NCBI GenBank assembly: GCA_943908425.1
Contig: CALTTC010000025.1
Span: forward strand, 1-28,675
Source of the DNA: an uncultured Moraxella sp.
Lineage (GTDB): Bacteria; Pseudomonadota; Gammaproteobacteria; Pseudomonadales; Moraxellaceae
DNA length: 28,675 bases
Direction of reading: 5' to 3'
Shown: piece after piece, positions 1-7,419 of the stretch
Position numbering within the stretch: the stretch's first letter is position 1
How the letters are laid out: every line of letters begins with the position of its first letter
Program-made: the position numbers and the translations under genes
Notes under the pieces: generated by a model
Seen by the model: only the letters and a program-made list of their open reading frames with translations
Database searches by the model: none
Told to the model about the DNA's origin: nothing

Positions 1-50
1 ATATCAAATATCAAATATCAAATATCAAATATCAAATATCAAATATCAAA
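1..50. repeat. Heptanucleotide tandem repeat (ATATCAA, seven copies)
   Basis: Seven perfect copies of ATATCAA run from base 1 to 49 and one extra A follows. The tract touches the window edge, so the true copy number may be larger. Because 7 is not a multiple of 3, each copy gained or lost shifts the reading frame. On the plus strand the tract has no stop in any frame and would encode a repeating heptapeptide (ISNIKYQ). On the minus strand every frame meets a TGA inside the tract. Two of the three plus frames stop just after the tract (TAG at 52, TAA at 57) and the third runs to about base 115. Confidence 0.9.
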
Positions 51-196
51 TTAGTATAAGGCAGACTTTGGCGCGTATCAAGAAAAAAATCATTATGATA
101 GCTCCTACCCTTTAATTTATAGTCACCTTCTCTATAAGCAATAGTTATTATCATTAGCGCGCAAATGATTGTAAAAATTGCTAAATAGCTAATCAT
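32..196 (-). CDS. Possible small membrane protein, 54 aa (unrecognised)
   Basis: An ATG at 194-196 opens a 54-residue frame on the minus strand, starting MISYLAIFTIICALM. Residues about 3-21 form one strongly hydrophobic stretch, a likely membrane helix, followed by a short polar tail ending YTNLIFDI. The stop codon lies inside the ATATCAA repeat, so the last residues are encoded by repeat units. Changes in copy number would not alter this protein, because the first TGA of the tract is always used. The ribosome-binding site is weak (GCAAG before the ATG). I recognise no family. It may be a genuine small membrane protein, the remnant of a larger gene, or chance. Confidence 0.25.
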   Translation of the reverse strand: MISYLAIFTIICALMIITIAYREGDYKLKGRSYHNDFFLDTRQSLPYTNLIFDI

Positions 197-276
197 CAAT
201 CTTGCAATGCACTGACACCCTTATGGCAACAAAAATGGATAAGCAAACCCCATCTCGCCAAAAACACCGCCTAACA

Positions 277-314
277 TATAGGTAATAAAATAAAGCATTA
301 TTTTATTACCTATA
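277..314. repeat. Perfect 17-bp inverted repeat with 4-nt loop
   Basis: Bases 277-293 and 298-314 are exact reverse complements around the loop AGCA, giving a 17-bp, very AT-rich hairpin. It lies about 75 bp past the stop of panB, which reads toward it. No clear T-run follows in that direction, so it is not a textbook intrinsic terminator, although it could still stop or stabilise the panB transcript. It could also be the core of a small mobile palindromic element. The rest of 197-389 shows no gene I can support. Confidence 0.75.
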
Positions 315-389
315 ATATCCGTTCGCCTTAAAATGACGCACCATTGCACGTTCTTATTCTCTTTTTAATTGAAACATTAGCGTTTTTTA

Positions 390-1238
390 TTAATTTTGAC
401 TTACCCCAAAACTATGCTCAAGTGCTGGAAAACTGCCCAGTTTTACCGCCTGATGATAGGCACGAAACGCCCCAACAACATCGCCTGTTTTGTTGTCATC
501 ACTGCCCAAAAAATCCTTCACAAATTTGGCAGGGCGGGCCATATAAATGCCTAGCATATCGTGCATCACCAGCACCTGCCCATCACAATCTGCCCCCGCC
601 CCAATGCCAATGACTGGCACGTCAAAACGATCACGCACGGTTTTGGCAAGGGCTTTTGGCACGCACTCCAACAAAATAATCGCCGCCCCTGCCTTGACCA
701 AAATCTCACAATCATTTAACAGTTTTGTCGCCTGTTCATCGGTTTTGCCCTGCACTTTATAGCCCCCCAAGACATTCACCGACTGCGGGGTCAGTCCCAA
801 ATGCACGCACGTTGGCACGCCATTATCCGCCAAGACCGACACTATTTGGGCAAGCTCGCTACCGCCTTCTATTTTGACGACATTCGCCCCTGCTTGCATC
901 ACCGCCTTGGCACTTGTTAGGGCATCATTTAAAGTGGCATAACTCATAAAGGGCAAATCGCATAAAATTAGGGCGTGCTGATTGCCAGCGACCACATTTT
1001 TGGTATGATACACCATATCCGCCACGGTAACAGGCAACGTGGACGACCGCCCTTGCACCACCATACCTAAGCTGTCGCCCACCAAAATGGTGTCAATTTC
1101 CGCTTGTGCCATCGCATAAGCAAAGCTTGCATCATAACAAGTCAGACAAGAAAACCGCTCACCTTTGGCTTTTAATTTATTTAAGGTAGATAAGGTAATG
1201 GGGGCTTTAGGTTTTTCATTGGGGGCTAAATAACTCAT
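390..1238 (-). CDS. panB: 3-methyl-2-oxobutanoate hydroxymethyltransferase
   Basis: PanB transfers a hydroxymethyl group from 5,10-methylene-tetrahydrofolate to 3-methyl-2-oxobutanoate, making ketopantoate, the first committed step of pantothenate and CoA synthesis in the cytosol. The family motifs are clear and in order: TCYDASFA and VGDSLGMVVQG near the N-terminus (the Asp of GDSLG binds the metal), STLPVTVADM, the DLPFMSYA block, VKIEGG, the HLGLTPQSVN-GGYKVQG block, LECVP with the catalytic Glu, and VIGIGAG-DGQVLVMHD. I start at the second in-frame ATG (1238), which follows AAGG at good spacing; an ATG 39 bases upstream lacks such a site. The product is about 282 residues, slightly longer than usual. 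In many relatives panB sits next to folK and panC. Here a broken Rpn gene separates it from folK, and panC is not directly downstream. Confidence 0.96.
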   Translation of the reverse strand: MSYLAPNEKPKAPITLSTLNKLKAKGERFSCLTCYDASFAYAMAQAEIDTILVGDSLGMVVQGRSSTLPVTVADMVYHTKNVVAGNQHALILCDLPFMSYATLNDALTSAKAVMQAGANVVKIEGGSELAQIVSVLADNGVPTCVHLGLTPQSVNVLGGYKVQGKTDEQATKLLNDCEILVKAGAAIILLECVPKALAKTVRDRFDVPVIGIGAGADCDGQVLVMHDMLGIYMARPAKFVKDFLGSDDNKTGDVVGAFRAYHQAVKLGSFPALEHSFGVSQN

Positions 1239-1310
1239 TGGCTTACCTTTTTTGGTTTTGGCTAAATGACACTGCAATATTATTTATTTATCTGGTATGA
1301 CTTGACTCAT

Positions 1311-1352
1311 ATTACTTAACTTGTATTGCTTAATTGATACTGCTTAATTTAT
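1311..1352. repeat. Three imperfect 14-bp tandem repeats upstream of panB
   Basis: Units at 1311-1324, 1325-1338 and 1339-1352 share the pattern A(T/C)TRCTTAAYTtrT. They lie in the AT-rich gap between panB and the Rpn remnant, within the probable panB leader. No function can be assigned; slippage or a protein-binding site are both possible. Confidence 0.5.
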
Positions 1353-1435
1353 ATTGACCAATTAACTATATTGTCATATTTTAACGACATACACCCATCA
1401 CTATTTAATAACAACCGCTTAATTGTCATTACCGA

Positions 1436-1738
1436 TTACAACCGTTCAATCTCTTCGGCACTTGATTGCGTGGCTTCAATAATAGTTTGTATGGGCGTAT
1501 TTAATTTTTTTAACGTCATTGCCGTTTCAATCGCTTGCTGTCTTTTGCCTTGTTTAATGCCTTGTTCAATGCCTTCTTGTTTGGCGGTATACATCACATT
1601 ATAATTATCCCAATATACTTTTAGGCTATGGCGGTATATAGCATTTAAAAAATCAATCAAAAAAGGCTTACTGGCTTCTTCACCAAACAATCGCTTAAAA
1701 CCGTAATCGGTAAATGAACCCCTCAAAACCGCTGTCAT
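1436..1738 (-). CDS. Rpn / PD-(D/E)XK nuclease-family transposase remnant with in-frame internal deletion
   Basis: The 100-residue product looks like the two ends of an Rpn-type (PDDEXK_2) protein joined together. The first ~35 residues carry the family start (DYGFKRLFGEEASKPFLIDFLNAIY). The rest carries the typical end (MYTAKQEGIEQGIKQGKRQQ... then AEEIERL). Family members are usually near 300 residues, so about 200 residues of the centre, including the PD-(D/E)XK catalytic core, are missing while the frame is kept. It has a good ribosome-binding site (AAGGA) before the ATG. It sits between folK and panB, genes that are commonly neighbours, so it looks like an insertion that later decayed. 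It should have no nuclease activity. Whether the short protein is made or has any role cannot be seen from sequence. Confidence 0.75.
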   Translation of the reverse strand: MTAVLRGSFTDYGFKRLFGEEASKPFLIDFLNAIYRHSLKVYWDNYNVMYTAKQEGIEQGIKQGKRQQAIETAMTLKKLNTPIQTIIEATQSSAEEIERL

Positions 1739-1760
1739 CGTTTATCCTTTTTTATCAAGT

Positions 1761-2252
1761 TTAACCAGTTTTACAAATTTTTAGCCCTTGCCAATGACTG
1801 GCATCAAGGCTTGCCAAAGCTTGCCCATTCACGCTTAGGTTGTCGTCCAATTCAAGCAAAGGAATCAGCACAAAATTACGCTCAAACAATCCTGCGTGGG
1901 GAATGGTTAGCCGTGGGTTTTGTATCGTCTTATCGCCATACAATAAAATATCCACATCAAGGCTACGCTCGCCCCAATGGCGTAAACGCTCACGCTTGGC
2001 AGTGTGTTCAAGGTGCTGACAAAAATCTAATAACTCAAGCGGTGCAAGGGTTGTGTCCGCCTTTAATACCGCATTCACAAAGTCAGGCTGGTCGGTTACG
2101 CCAAACGCTTTAGACTGGTATAAAGACGATGCTTTGACATTGGTAAAATGCGATGAATCACCAAACGCCGTTATGGCATTGGCAATATGTGTGGCAGGCG
2201 TGCCAAGCTCGTTGGTGATATTGCCCCCCAGACCGATATAGCAAGTAATCAT
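1761..2252 (-). CDS. folK: 2-amino-4-hydroxy-6-hydroxymethyldihydropteridine pyrophosphokinase (HPPK)
   Basis: FolK transfers pyrophosphate from ATP to 6-hydroxymethyl-7,8-dihydropterin, the step before dihydropteroate synthase in folate synthesis. The 163-residue protein has the usual length and signatures: YIGLGGNI at the start, YQSKAFGVTDQPDFVNAV, and the HPPK signature RHWGERSLDVDILLYG followed by LTIPHAGLFERNFVLIPL. The DVD aspartates coordinate the catalytic magnesium. Its ATG overlaps the pcnB stop in an ATGA junction, so the two are translationally coupled and probably co-transcribed. The pcnB-folK pair is conserved in gammaproteobacteria. Confidence 0.96.
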   Translation of the reverse strand: MITCYIGLGGNITNELGTPATHIANAITAFGDSSHFTNVKASSLYQSKAFGVTDQPDFVNAVLKADTTLAPLELLDFCQHLEHTAKRERLRHWGERSLDVDILLYGDKTIQNPRLTIPHAGLFERNFVLIPLLELDDNLSVNGQALASLDASHWQGLKICKTG

Positions 2253-3982
2253 ACGTTTGCTGGCTTGCGTTTACGTCTGGTGCGTGGCTTAGAAGTGGCT
2301 GTAGTCGCTGGCGTGGCACTAAACACCCTGTGGCGACGACGTGCTGGAATAAACGGCTCATCGTGTAATAGCTGCATAAAGTCGGCATCGCTGTAGCTAA
2401 CACTGGCAAAACTAGGCGGCGGCGTGCTTGGGGTGCGCACCCGTTTTGGGATATGCGTGTCGGTCTGTCCTTCATTGTCAAATAGCGGTTTTGCTGTTTT
2501 GTGCGCAGCTTGTTGCCCTAGCGACAACTGCAACAACTGGCGCAATTCTGCGGTTTTTTGTTTGTCTGTTTTGCGAGTTGTATTTTTATCCATTTCTTTA
2601 CCACGTCTGCGCCGTGTGCCCTTTAAACTTGCCATCAATGTTGTCCGTGCTTTGTCATCATATAGCTGATACTCCGTCCACCACGCTCCCATTCCATCGG
2701 TCGGCTCGCTTAGCGGGCAATCATCCGACAGCTCACGCGCCACCAAAAAGTCATAGCCTGCACGAAACCTTGGGTGCTGATACAAGCTTTCCACCTCGGC
2801 GGCTTTGGGGGCGGTCAATTTTGTTTGCATAAGCCAAATATCGCTGATAAATTCCTCAGCAAAGCGGGGAATGGCGGTTTTTTGGCGTTGGCGTTCAATG
2901 GTGCGTGCTGCCGCTTTTACCTTGGCTTCATAAAACGGCAATTTTTTCTTTAATTTTTGTAATTGGTGCAGATAATTGTCCCACAATAGCACCGCATAAA
3001 AAAAGGCAGGGTTCGCCCCAAGACCGCCAGCAATGCGCTCATCGGTGTTTTTGGCAACATGTAACGCAAAAGCACTTGGCGTATCACCTGCATAACTTAA
3101 TAAACTTGGCATTGCCCCATGCTGATAAAGCAGTGGCAAAAGAGTTGCCAAATACCCGCCTGTAAACATTTTTTGCGTTTCGTCATGCAAGCGATGGGCA
3201 GAGACTTGTTCAAGCAATGCCCAGTTGTCTTTATGAAATTGCTTGGCAAGCGATTTATCAAAGTCAAAGCCCAATTTTGCCTTAAAGCGCAAGGCACGAA
3301 GCAAGCGCACCGGATCTTCTTCTATGCGTGTTTTCGGGTTGCCAAGTAAGCGCAAGCGCCGATGTTGAATATCTTGTATCGCCCCACAAAAATCCTGCAC
3401 CGTGTCTTGAATTGGCTCATAATACAAGGCATTGATGCTAAAATCACGGCGAACAAAATCCTCAGCGATTGTCCCCCAAGCATTATCACGAACAATCATA
3501 CCATCGCTTGTTGTGTTCATACCGTCTTTGGGGTCAGCGCGAAAGGTAGCAACCTCCACCATCTCGCGCCCAGAATAAACGTGTGCCAACTGAAAGCGCC
3601 TACCAATAATACGACACCGCCCCCCAAACACGTCTTTAATTTGACTTGGGGTAGCATCGGTGACGGCATCAAAGTCTTTGGGCGTAAGCTTTAGTAGACT
3701 ATCACGCACTCCACCGCCCACGATATAGGCGCTATAGCCAGCACGGCTTAACGTAGCAATGACCTCCACGATACTGTGGGGCAAGTTTTTGCGCTGTAGC
3801 CCAAGTTGGCTTGCGCTTAGCGTTTGTGCGGTCGGTGTGGCTTTGTCGGGCAACGTCTGTTCCATAGTCTTGGCTTGATTTTTAGCGGTTTTTGGCGGTT
3901 TTTTGCCCTTGACGGCTTGTCCTTTAGTGGGCTGTTGTTTTGGGCGCTCCGCTTTTGTGGGTTGCGGTTTGGCTTTTGCCAT
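2249..3982 (-). CDS. pcnB: Poly(A) polymerase I
   Basis: PcnB adds 3' poly(A) tails to RNA and so promotes mRNA and antisense-RNA decay. It belongs to the class II nucleotidyltransferases with the CCA-adding enzymes. The catalytic head is clear: AYIVGGGVRDSLLKL, then KDFDAVTDATP with the DxD metal ligands, then RIIGRRFQLAHV, FRRDFSINALYY, and the EEDPVRLLRALRFKAKLGF motif. The start is ambiguous. The ATG at 3982 has CAGGTAA seven bases upstream, whereas the ATG at 3997 has no visible ribosome-binding site, so I prefer 3982 (577 residues). The protein is longer than E. coli PcnB because of a Lys/Pro/Gln-rich N-terminal tail of about 50 residues and a basic, disordered C-terminal third ending KPRTRRKRKPANV, probably for RNA binding. 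The stop overlaps the folK start. Confidence 0.94.
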   Translation of the reverse strand: MAKAKPQPTKAERPKQQPTKGQAVKGKKPPKTAKNQAKTMEQTLPDKATPTAQTLSASQLGLQRKNLPHSIVEVIATLSRAGYSAYIVGGGVRDSLLKLTPKDFDAVTDATPSQIKDVFGGRCRIIGRRFQLAHVYSGREMVEVATFRADPKDGMNTTSDGMIVRDNAWGTIAEDFVRRDFSINALYYEPIQDTVQDFCGAIQDIQHRRLRLLGNPKTRIEEDPVRLLRALRFKAKLGFDFDKSLAKQFHKDNWALLEQVSAHRLHDETQKMFTGGYLATLLPLLYQHGAMPSLLSYAGDTPSAFALHVAKNTDERIAGGLGANPAFFYAVLLWDNYLHQLQKLKKKLPFYEAKVKAAARTIERQRQKTAIPRFAEEFISDIWLMQTKLTAPKAAEVESLYQHPRFRAGYDFLVARELSDDCPLSEPTDGMGAWWTEYQLYDDKARTTLMASLKGTRRRRGKEMDKNTTRKTDKQKTAELRQLLQLSLGQQAAHKTAKPLFDNEGQTDTHIPKRVRTPSTPPPSFASVSYSDADFMQLLHDEPFIPARRRHRVFSATPATTATSKPRTRRKRKPANV

Positions 3983-4015
3983 CGGTTTACCTGTCATTGT
4001 ATTTTGGTTATTGTA

Positions 4016-4055
4016 TCAAAAAATAAGCGGTAGCGTACTTTTTTTATGTACGCTA
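4016..4055 (-). terminator. Hairpin between comEA and pcnB, possible intrinsic terminator
   Basis: TAGCGTAC (4031-4038) and GTACGCTA (4048-4055) form an 8-bp stem with a 9-nt loop. Read on the minus strand, the stem is followed a few bases later by a T-rich run (complement of 4016-4022). It would separate recG-mazG-comEA from pcnB-folK. The gap of about six bases between stem and T-run makes the call moderate. Confidence 0.5.
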
Positions 4056-4070
4056 TGCAATGGTGGCTTA

Positions 4071-4412
4071 TCATACACGCAGACGGTGGCGGTTTTTGGC
4101 AAGGGTTTTTGCGCCAATGCCTTTGACTTGTTGTAACTCGTCTACCGCTTCAAATCGTCCGTGCTTTGTGCGATAAGCAATAATCGCCTCGGCGGTTTTG
4201 ATGCCTACGCCATCTAAGGTGATAAGCTCGCTTGCGTGGGCGGTGTTTAGATTGATTAGCGGTTTTTTGGCAAGCGTTTCTTCTGCCACAAGATAAGCAT
4301 AGGCAGCTTTGGGGTCGGCAAAGCACTGGGCTTTAACAAGAGTTATTGGGCTTATCAATAAAAACAAACCCACCCAAAACTTGCACCAGTTAATGCTCAT
4401 TTGCCAGCTCAT
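4071..4412 (-). CDS. comEA: ComEA-like helix-hairpin-helix DNA-binding protein
   Basis: ComEA-type proteins bind incoming double-stranded DNA in the periplasm during natural transformation. This 113-residue protein has a hydrophobic N-terminal segment (FWVGLFLLISPITLVKA, a signal peptide likely cut after VKA) and a C-terminal helix-hairpin-helix pair. That pair reads INLNTAHASELITLDGVGIKTAEAIIAYR, then VDELQQVKGIGAKTLAKNR, matching the ComEA repeat pattern. It overlaps the 3' end of mazG by 23 bases, so it is probably co-transcribed. The first ATG has GGGAG about ten bases upstream; a second ATG at 4400 is possible. No other competence genes lie in the window. Confidence 0.88.
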   Translation of the reverse strand: MSWQMSINWCKFWVGLFLLISPITLVKAQCFADPKAAYAYLVAEETLAKKPLINLNTAHASELITLDGVGIKTAEAIIAYRTKHGRFEAVDELQQVKGIGAKTLAKNRHRLRV

Positions 4413-5190
4413 CTTTGGCTGTCTCCCACAAGCTATCCATCTGCGCCATTGTTGCTTCTTCTAAGGCAATTCCCTTCGCGTGCAAGGCTTTTTCAATAAA
4501 AGCAAAACGCCTTTGAAATTTTTGCACCGTACCAAAAGCAGCAAGCTCACTATTTAGCCCCAATTGACGTGCAACGTTGGTGAGCGCAAACAAGCAATCG
4601 CCAAGCTCCTCTTGCAATCTTGCCTGCCACTCACTATCCACCACGCTTTTGTCATCAGGGATAAGCACGGCAAGCTCGCTAATTTCTTCGTGCAATTTTG
4701 CCATAGCGTCTTGGATATGAACAAAGTCAAAGCCTACTTTGGCGGCTTGGGCTTGCACGTCTTGGGCTTGCATTAAGACTGAACCAGCTTTTGCCTTAAG
4801 CCTTGAGATGGGCTTTGTCTTTTTTTCTTGGGCTTTTATGGCATCCCAAGCAGCTTCTACCTCGCTTGCGCTAAGTGTCGCATTATCCACAAACAGGTGC
4901 TTGTGACGCCGAATTAACTTAGCCATCAGCTGATAAATCACCGCATCCATATCAAACTTGCCTTGCTCAGCATACAGCACGCTATGAAACACCACTTGCA
5001 ATAAGACATCGCCTAGCTCGTCTTGAATTTCTTCTGGGTTACCGCCTTCTAGTGCGGCGAGTAATTCGTAAGTTTCTTCTAATAAATAAGGCATTAGTGT
5101 GGCATTAGTCTGCGCTTTATCCCATGCACAATGCTTACGCAAAAACTGCATAAGCGCCACTAAATCAGTAAAATTACTGGTTGGTTGCAT
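4390..5190 (-). CDS. mazG: Nucleoside triphosphate pyrophosphohydrolase MazG
   Basis: MazG hydrolyses NTPs and dNTPs to the monophosphate and pyrophosphate, cleaning nucleotide pools and modulating stress responses. The protein has the two-domain MazG architecture. The N-terminal domain has CAWDKAQT, then LLEETYELLAAL and EIQDELGDVLLQVVFHS (the EExxE and ExxD metal-binding residues), then RRHKHLFV. The C-terminal domain repeats the pattern with LHEEISEL and EELGDCLFALTNVAR. Two ATGs are adjacent; AGGAG stands only two bases from the first and five from the second, so I start at 5190. The length, about 266 residues, is normal. It is 31 bp downstream of recG and overlaps comEA, suggesting one transcript. 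Confidence 0.95.
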   Translation of the reverse strand: MQPTSNFTDLVALMQFLRKHCAWDKAQTNATLMPYLLEETYELLAALEGGNPEEIQDELGDVLLQVVFHSVLYAEQGKFDMDAVIYQLMAKLIRRHKHLFVDNATLSASEVEAAWDAIKAQEKKTKPISRLKAKAGSVLMQAQDVQAQAAKVGFDFVHIQDAMAKLHEEISELAVLIPDDKSVVDSEWQARLQEELGDCLFALTNVARQLGLNSELAAFGTVQKFQRRFAFIEKALHAKGIALEEATMAQMDSLWETAKDELANEH

Positions 5191-5221
5191 CATTGCTCCT
5201 TTTAATTAACGCATTAACTCA

Positions 5222-7303
5222 TTAAACATGCAAATAATTTTTGGCATCGGGTAGCCATAATGCCAATAACGCCTCAATCAGGGTACGTGCATTTGGTTCG
5301 GTGCTTATTTGGCGAGCCAAGGTACGCGCCTCTTCTAAGAGCGCCTCATCTTTGACAATATCGGCGACATAATACCCCATATCCCCCGTTTGGCGCTTGC
5401 CCAAAAGCTCGCCCGCCCCGCGCAGTGCCAAATCTTGTTCGGCAATGACAAAGCCATCAGTACTATCACGCAAGATATTAAGCCGTGCAATGCCGGCAGT
5501 AGATAACGGCATTTGGTATAACAGCACACAAAAGCTTTTTTCACTGCCACGCCCCACCCGTCCGCGCAACTGATGTAATTGCGATAATCCTAGCCGTTCG
5601 GCGTTTTCAATCACCATCAAGGAGGCATTAGGCACATCCACCCCGACCTCCACGACCGTTGTCGCTAACAGCAAATCAATCTTGTGCGCCTTAAAGTCTG
5701 CCATAATCGCTTGTTTTTGCGCAGGTTTCATCTTACCGTGCACAAGCCCCACGCGAATCGGCAATTGCTCACTAATCTCTTCATACATAAGCTCTGCCGA
5801 CTGTGCGTCCAGCGTTGCCGACTCCGCCACCAGCGGACAAATCCAATACGCTTGCTTGCCAGCTTGACAATTTGCCGTCACGCGTGCCAGCACCTCCTCA
5901 CGGCGTTCACGACTAATCGTTACCGTGGTAATGGGCGTGCGATTGGGGGGCAACTCATCAATCACCGACACCTCCATATCGCCATACAGACTCATCGCGA
6001 GCGTGCGTGGAATGGGCGTTGCGGTCATATTCAGCTGGTGTGGGGTGCTATTTTTGACGCCTTTATCCGCAAGTTTTAGGCGCTGTTCCACGCCAAAACG
6101 GTGCTGTTCATCAATAATCACCAAGCCCAATTTGGCAAAAACTACCCCTTCTTGGAACAAAGCGTGCGTACCCACCACTAACTGTTGTTCATTGCTATGG
6201 ATTTTTTGTAGGGTGTCTGCGCGCTGTTTGGCACTTTGTTTGCCGACCAACAAGCCAACTTGAATGCCAAGGGGGGTAAACCAGTGACAAAAATTATGAT
6301 AATGTTGCTCTGCCAAAATCTCAGTGGGTGCCATGATTGCCACTTGCCAGCCACTGTCTAAGGCATAGCAGGCACTTAATGCTGCCACCAGTGTTTTGCC
6401 CGCCCCCACATCACCTTGCACCAAGCGTAACATGGGCGATGATTGGCTCAAATCAGCAACAATTTCTTTAATAACACGATTTTGTGCGTTGGTTAGCGCA
6501 AATGGCAAGTTGTTCGTTAATTGTCTCGCTAACGAACTCATTGTTTGACACTTAGGGGCGTGCTTTAGATACACCGCTTGACGTCTTAGCATAAAAGCAA
6601 GCTGATGGGCGGTCAGCTCCTCAATAATGAGCCGTGTATAAGCCCAGTGCGTGCGCGCCTTTAGTGCCGTTAGCATTTGCGTCTGGCGCAAAATATCGCT
6701 GTCATTTGCAGGCTTATGAATCGCGTGCAAGGCATCAAATAGTGTCGCATTTAAGCATGCATAAGGCGCTTGATAGCCATCTAGACTTGGGGGCGGATTG
6801 TCTTTTAATGCCTGTAATGCGGTGCTTATCACTTGGCGCAGTTTGTTTTGGTGTAAACTTTTAACGCTTGGATAAATGGGCAACAGACTGGCATCCACAA
6901 AATCGCCTTTGGTGTATTCAGGGTGTGGTATCTGTACGCCATAACGACTAATGCGCACCTCACCAAAGGCACTAATCGTCTCGCCAAGTTGCATGGTGCT
7001 AATAAGCGCAGGATACGTACGAAAAAATTTTAACTCAAGCTGTCCGCTATTATCAGCCAGCACAACCGACAAGCCACGGCGTGTGTCAAGTTGCACGATT
7101 TTGCCTTTCACCACACAGCTTTGACCATTCACCACTTGTCCAATCGGCACAACACGGCTACGGTCTTCATAATCGCGCGGTAAATGTAGCAATAAATCAA
7201 AAATACGGTAAATATTTAGCTCAGCAAAACGACTTGCTAAGGCGCTACCCACCGAAGGCAATGCCGTAATGGGTAATAATGCCGTGTGGTGCAAAGTACT
7301 CAT
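5222..7303 (-). CDS. recG: ATP-dependent DNA helicase RecG
   Basis: RecG is a superfamily 2 double-strand translocase that reverses stalled replication forks and branch-migrates Holliday junctions. The 693-residue length is typical. The N-terminal wedge/OB-fold region spans about residues 1-150 (start LPSVGSALASRFAELNI). Walker A is GDVGAGKT at about 297-304, the DEQH box (IIDEQHRFGVEQR) is at about 396-408, followed by TATPIPRTLAMSLYGD. The C-terminal helicase lobe has TTVVEVGVDVPNA and QLRGRVGRG, and the RecG end block DLALRGAGELLGKRQTG is present. It is divergent from the patatin-like gene, with about 116 bp between starts, and is the first gene of the recG-mazG-comEA run. No strong ribosome-binding site is seen before the ATG. 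Confidence 0.97.
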   Translation of the reverse strand: MSTLHHTALLPITALPSVGSALASRFAELNIYRIFDLLLHLPRDYEDRSRVVPIGQVVNGQSCVVKGKIVQLDTRRGLSVVLADNSGQLELKFFRTYPALISTMQLGETISAFGEVRISRYGVQIPHPEYTKGDFVDASLLPIYPSVKSLHQNKLRQVISTALQALKDNPPPSLDGYQAPYACLNATLFDALHAIHKPANDSDILRQTQMLTALKARTHWAYTRLIIEELTAHQLAFMLRRQAVYLKHAPKCQTMSSLARQLTNNLPFALTNAQNRVIKEIVADLSQSSPMLRLVQGDVGAGKTLVAALSACYALDSGWQVAIMAPTEILAEQHYHNFCHWFTPLGIQVGLLVGKQSAKQRADTLQKIHSNEQQLVVGTHALFQEGVVFAKLGLVIIDEQHRFGVEQRLKLADKGVKNSTPHQLNMTATPIPRTLAMSLYGDMEVSVIDELPPNRTPITTVTISRERREEVLARVTANCQAGKQAYWICPLVAESATLDAQSAELMYEEISEQLPIRVGLVHGKMKPAQKQAIMADFKAHKIDLLLATTVVEVGVDVPNASLMVIENAERLGLSQLHQLRGRVGRGSEKSFCVLLYQMPLSTAGIARLNILRDSTDGFVIAEQDLALRGAGELLGKRQTGDMGYYVADIVKDEALLEEARTLARQISTEPNARTLIEALLALWLPDAKNYLHV

Positions 7304-7419
7304 TCTATGGACAATAAAAAGTCATAAGATAGCACTTCTTAGGGTTAAGAGCAAGACGGCTAATGCTTTTTTGCGCGGTTTCGGTTACACTAACCCTATT
7401 TTTATTCTTTGGAGCGCTT

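Noticed and set aside
1..50. CRISPR-like array
   Set aside because: The units are 7 bp and directly adjacent with no spacers; this is a simple tandem repeat.
1278..1435. Riboswitch in the panB leader
   Set aside because: The leader is AT-rich with imperfect 14-bp repeats and shows no conserved aptamer pattern I know.
7363..7419. Upstream ATG extension of the patatin-like gene
   Set aside because: It lacks a good ribosome-binding site and would place 39 residues before the lipobox Cys; the GTG at 7420 fits better.
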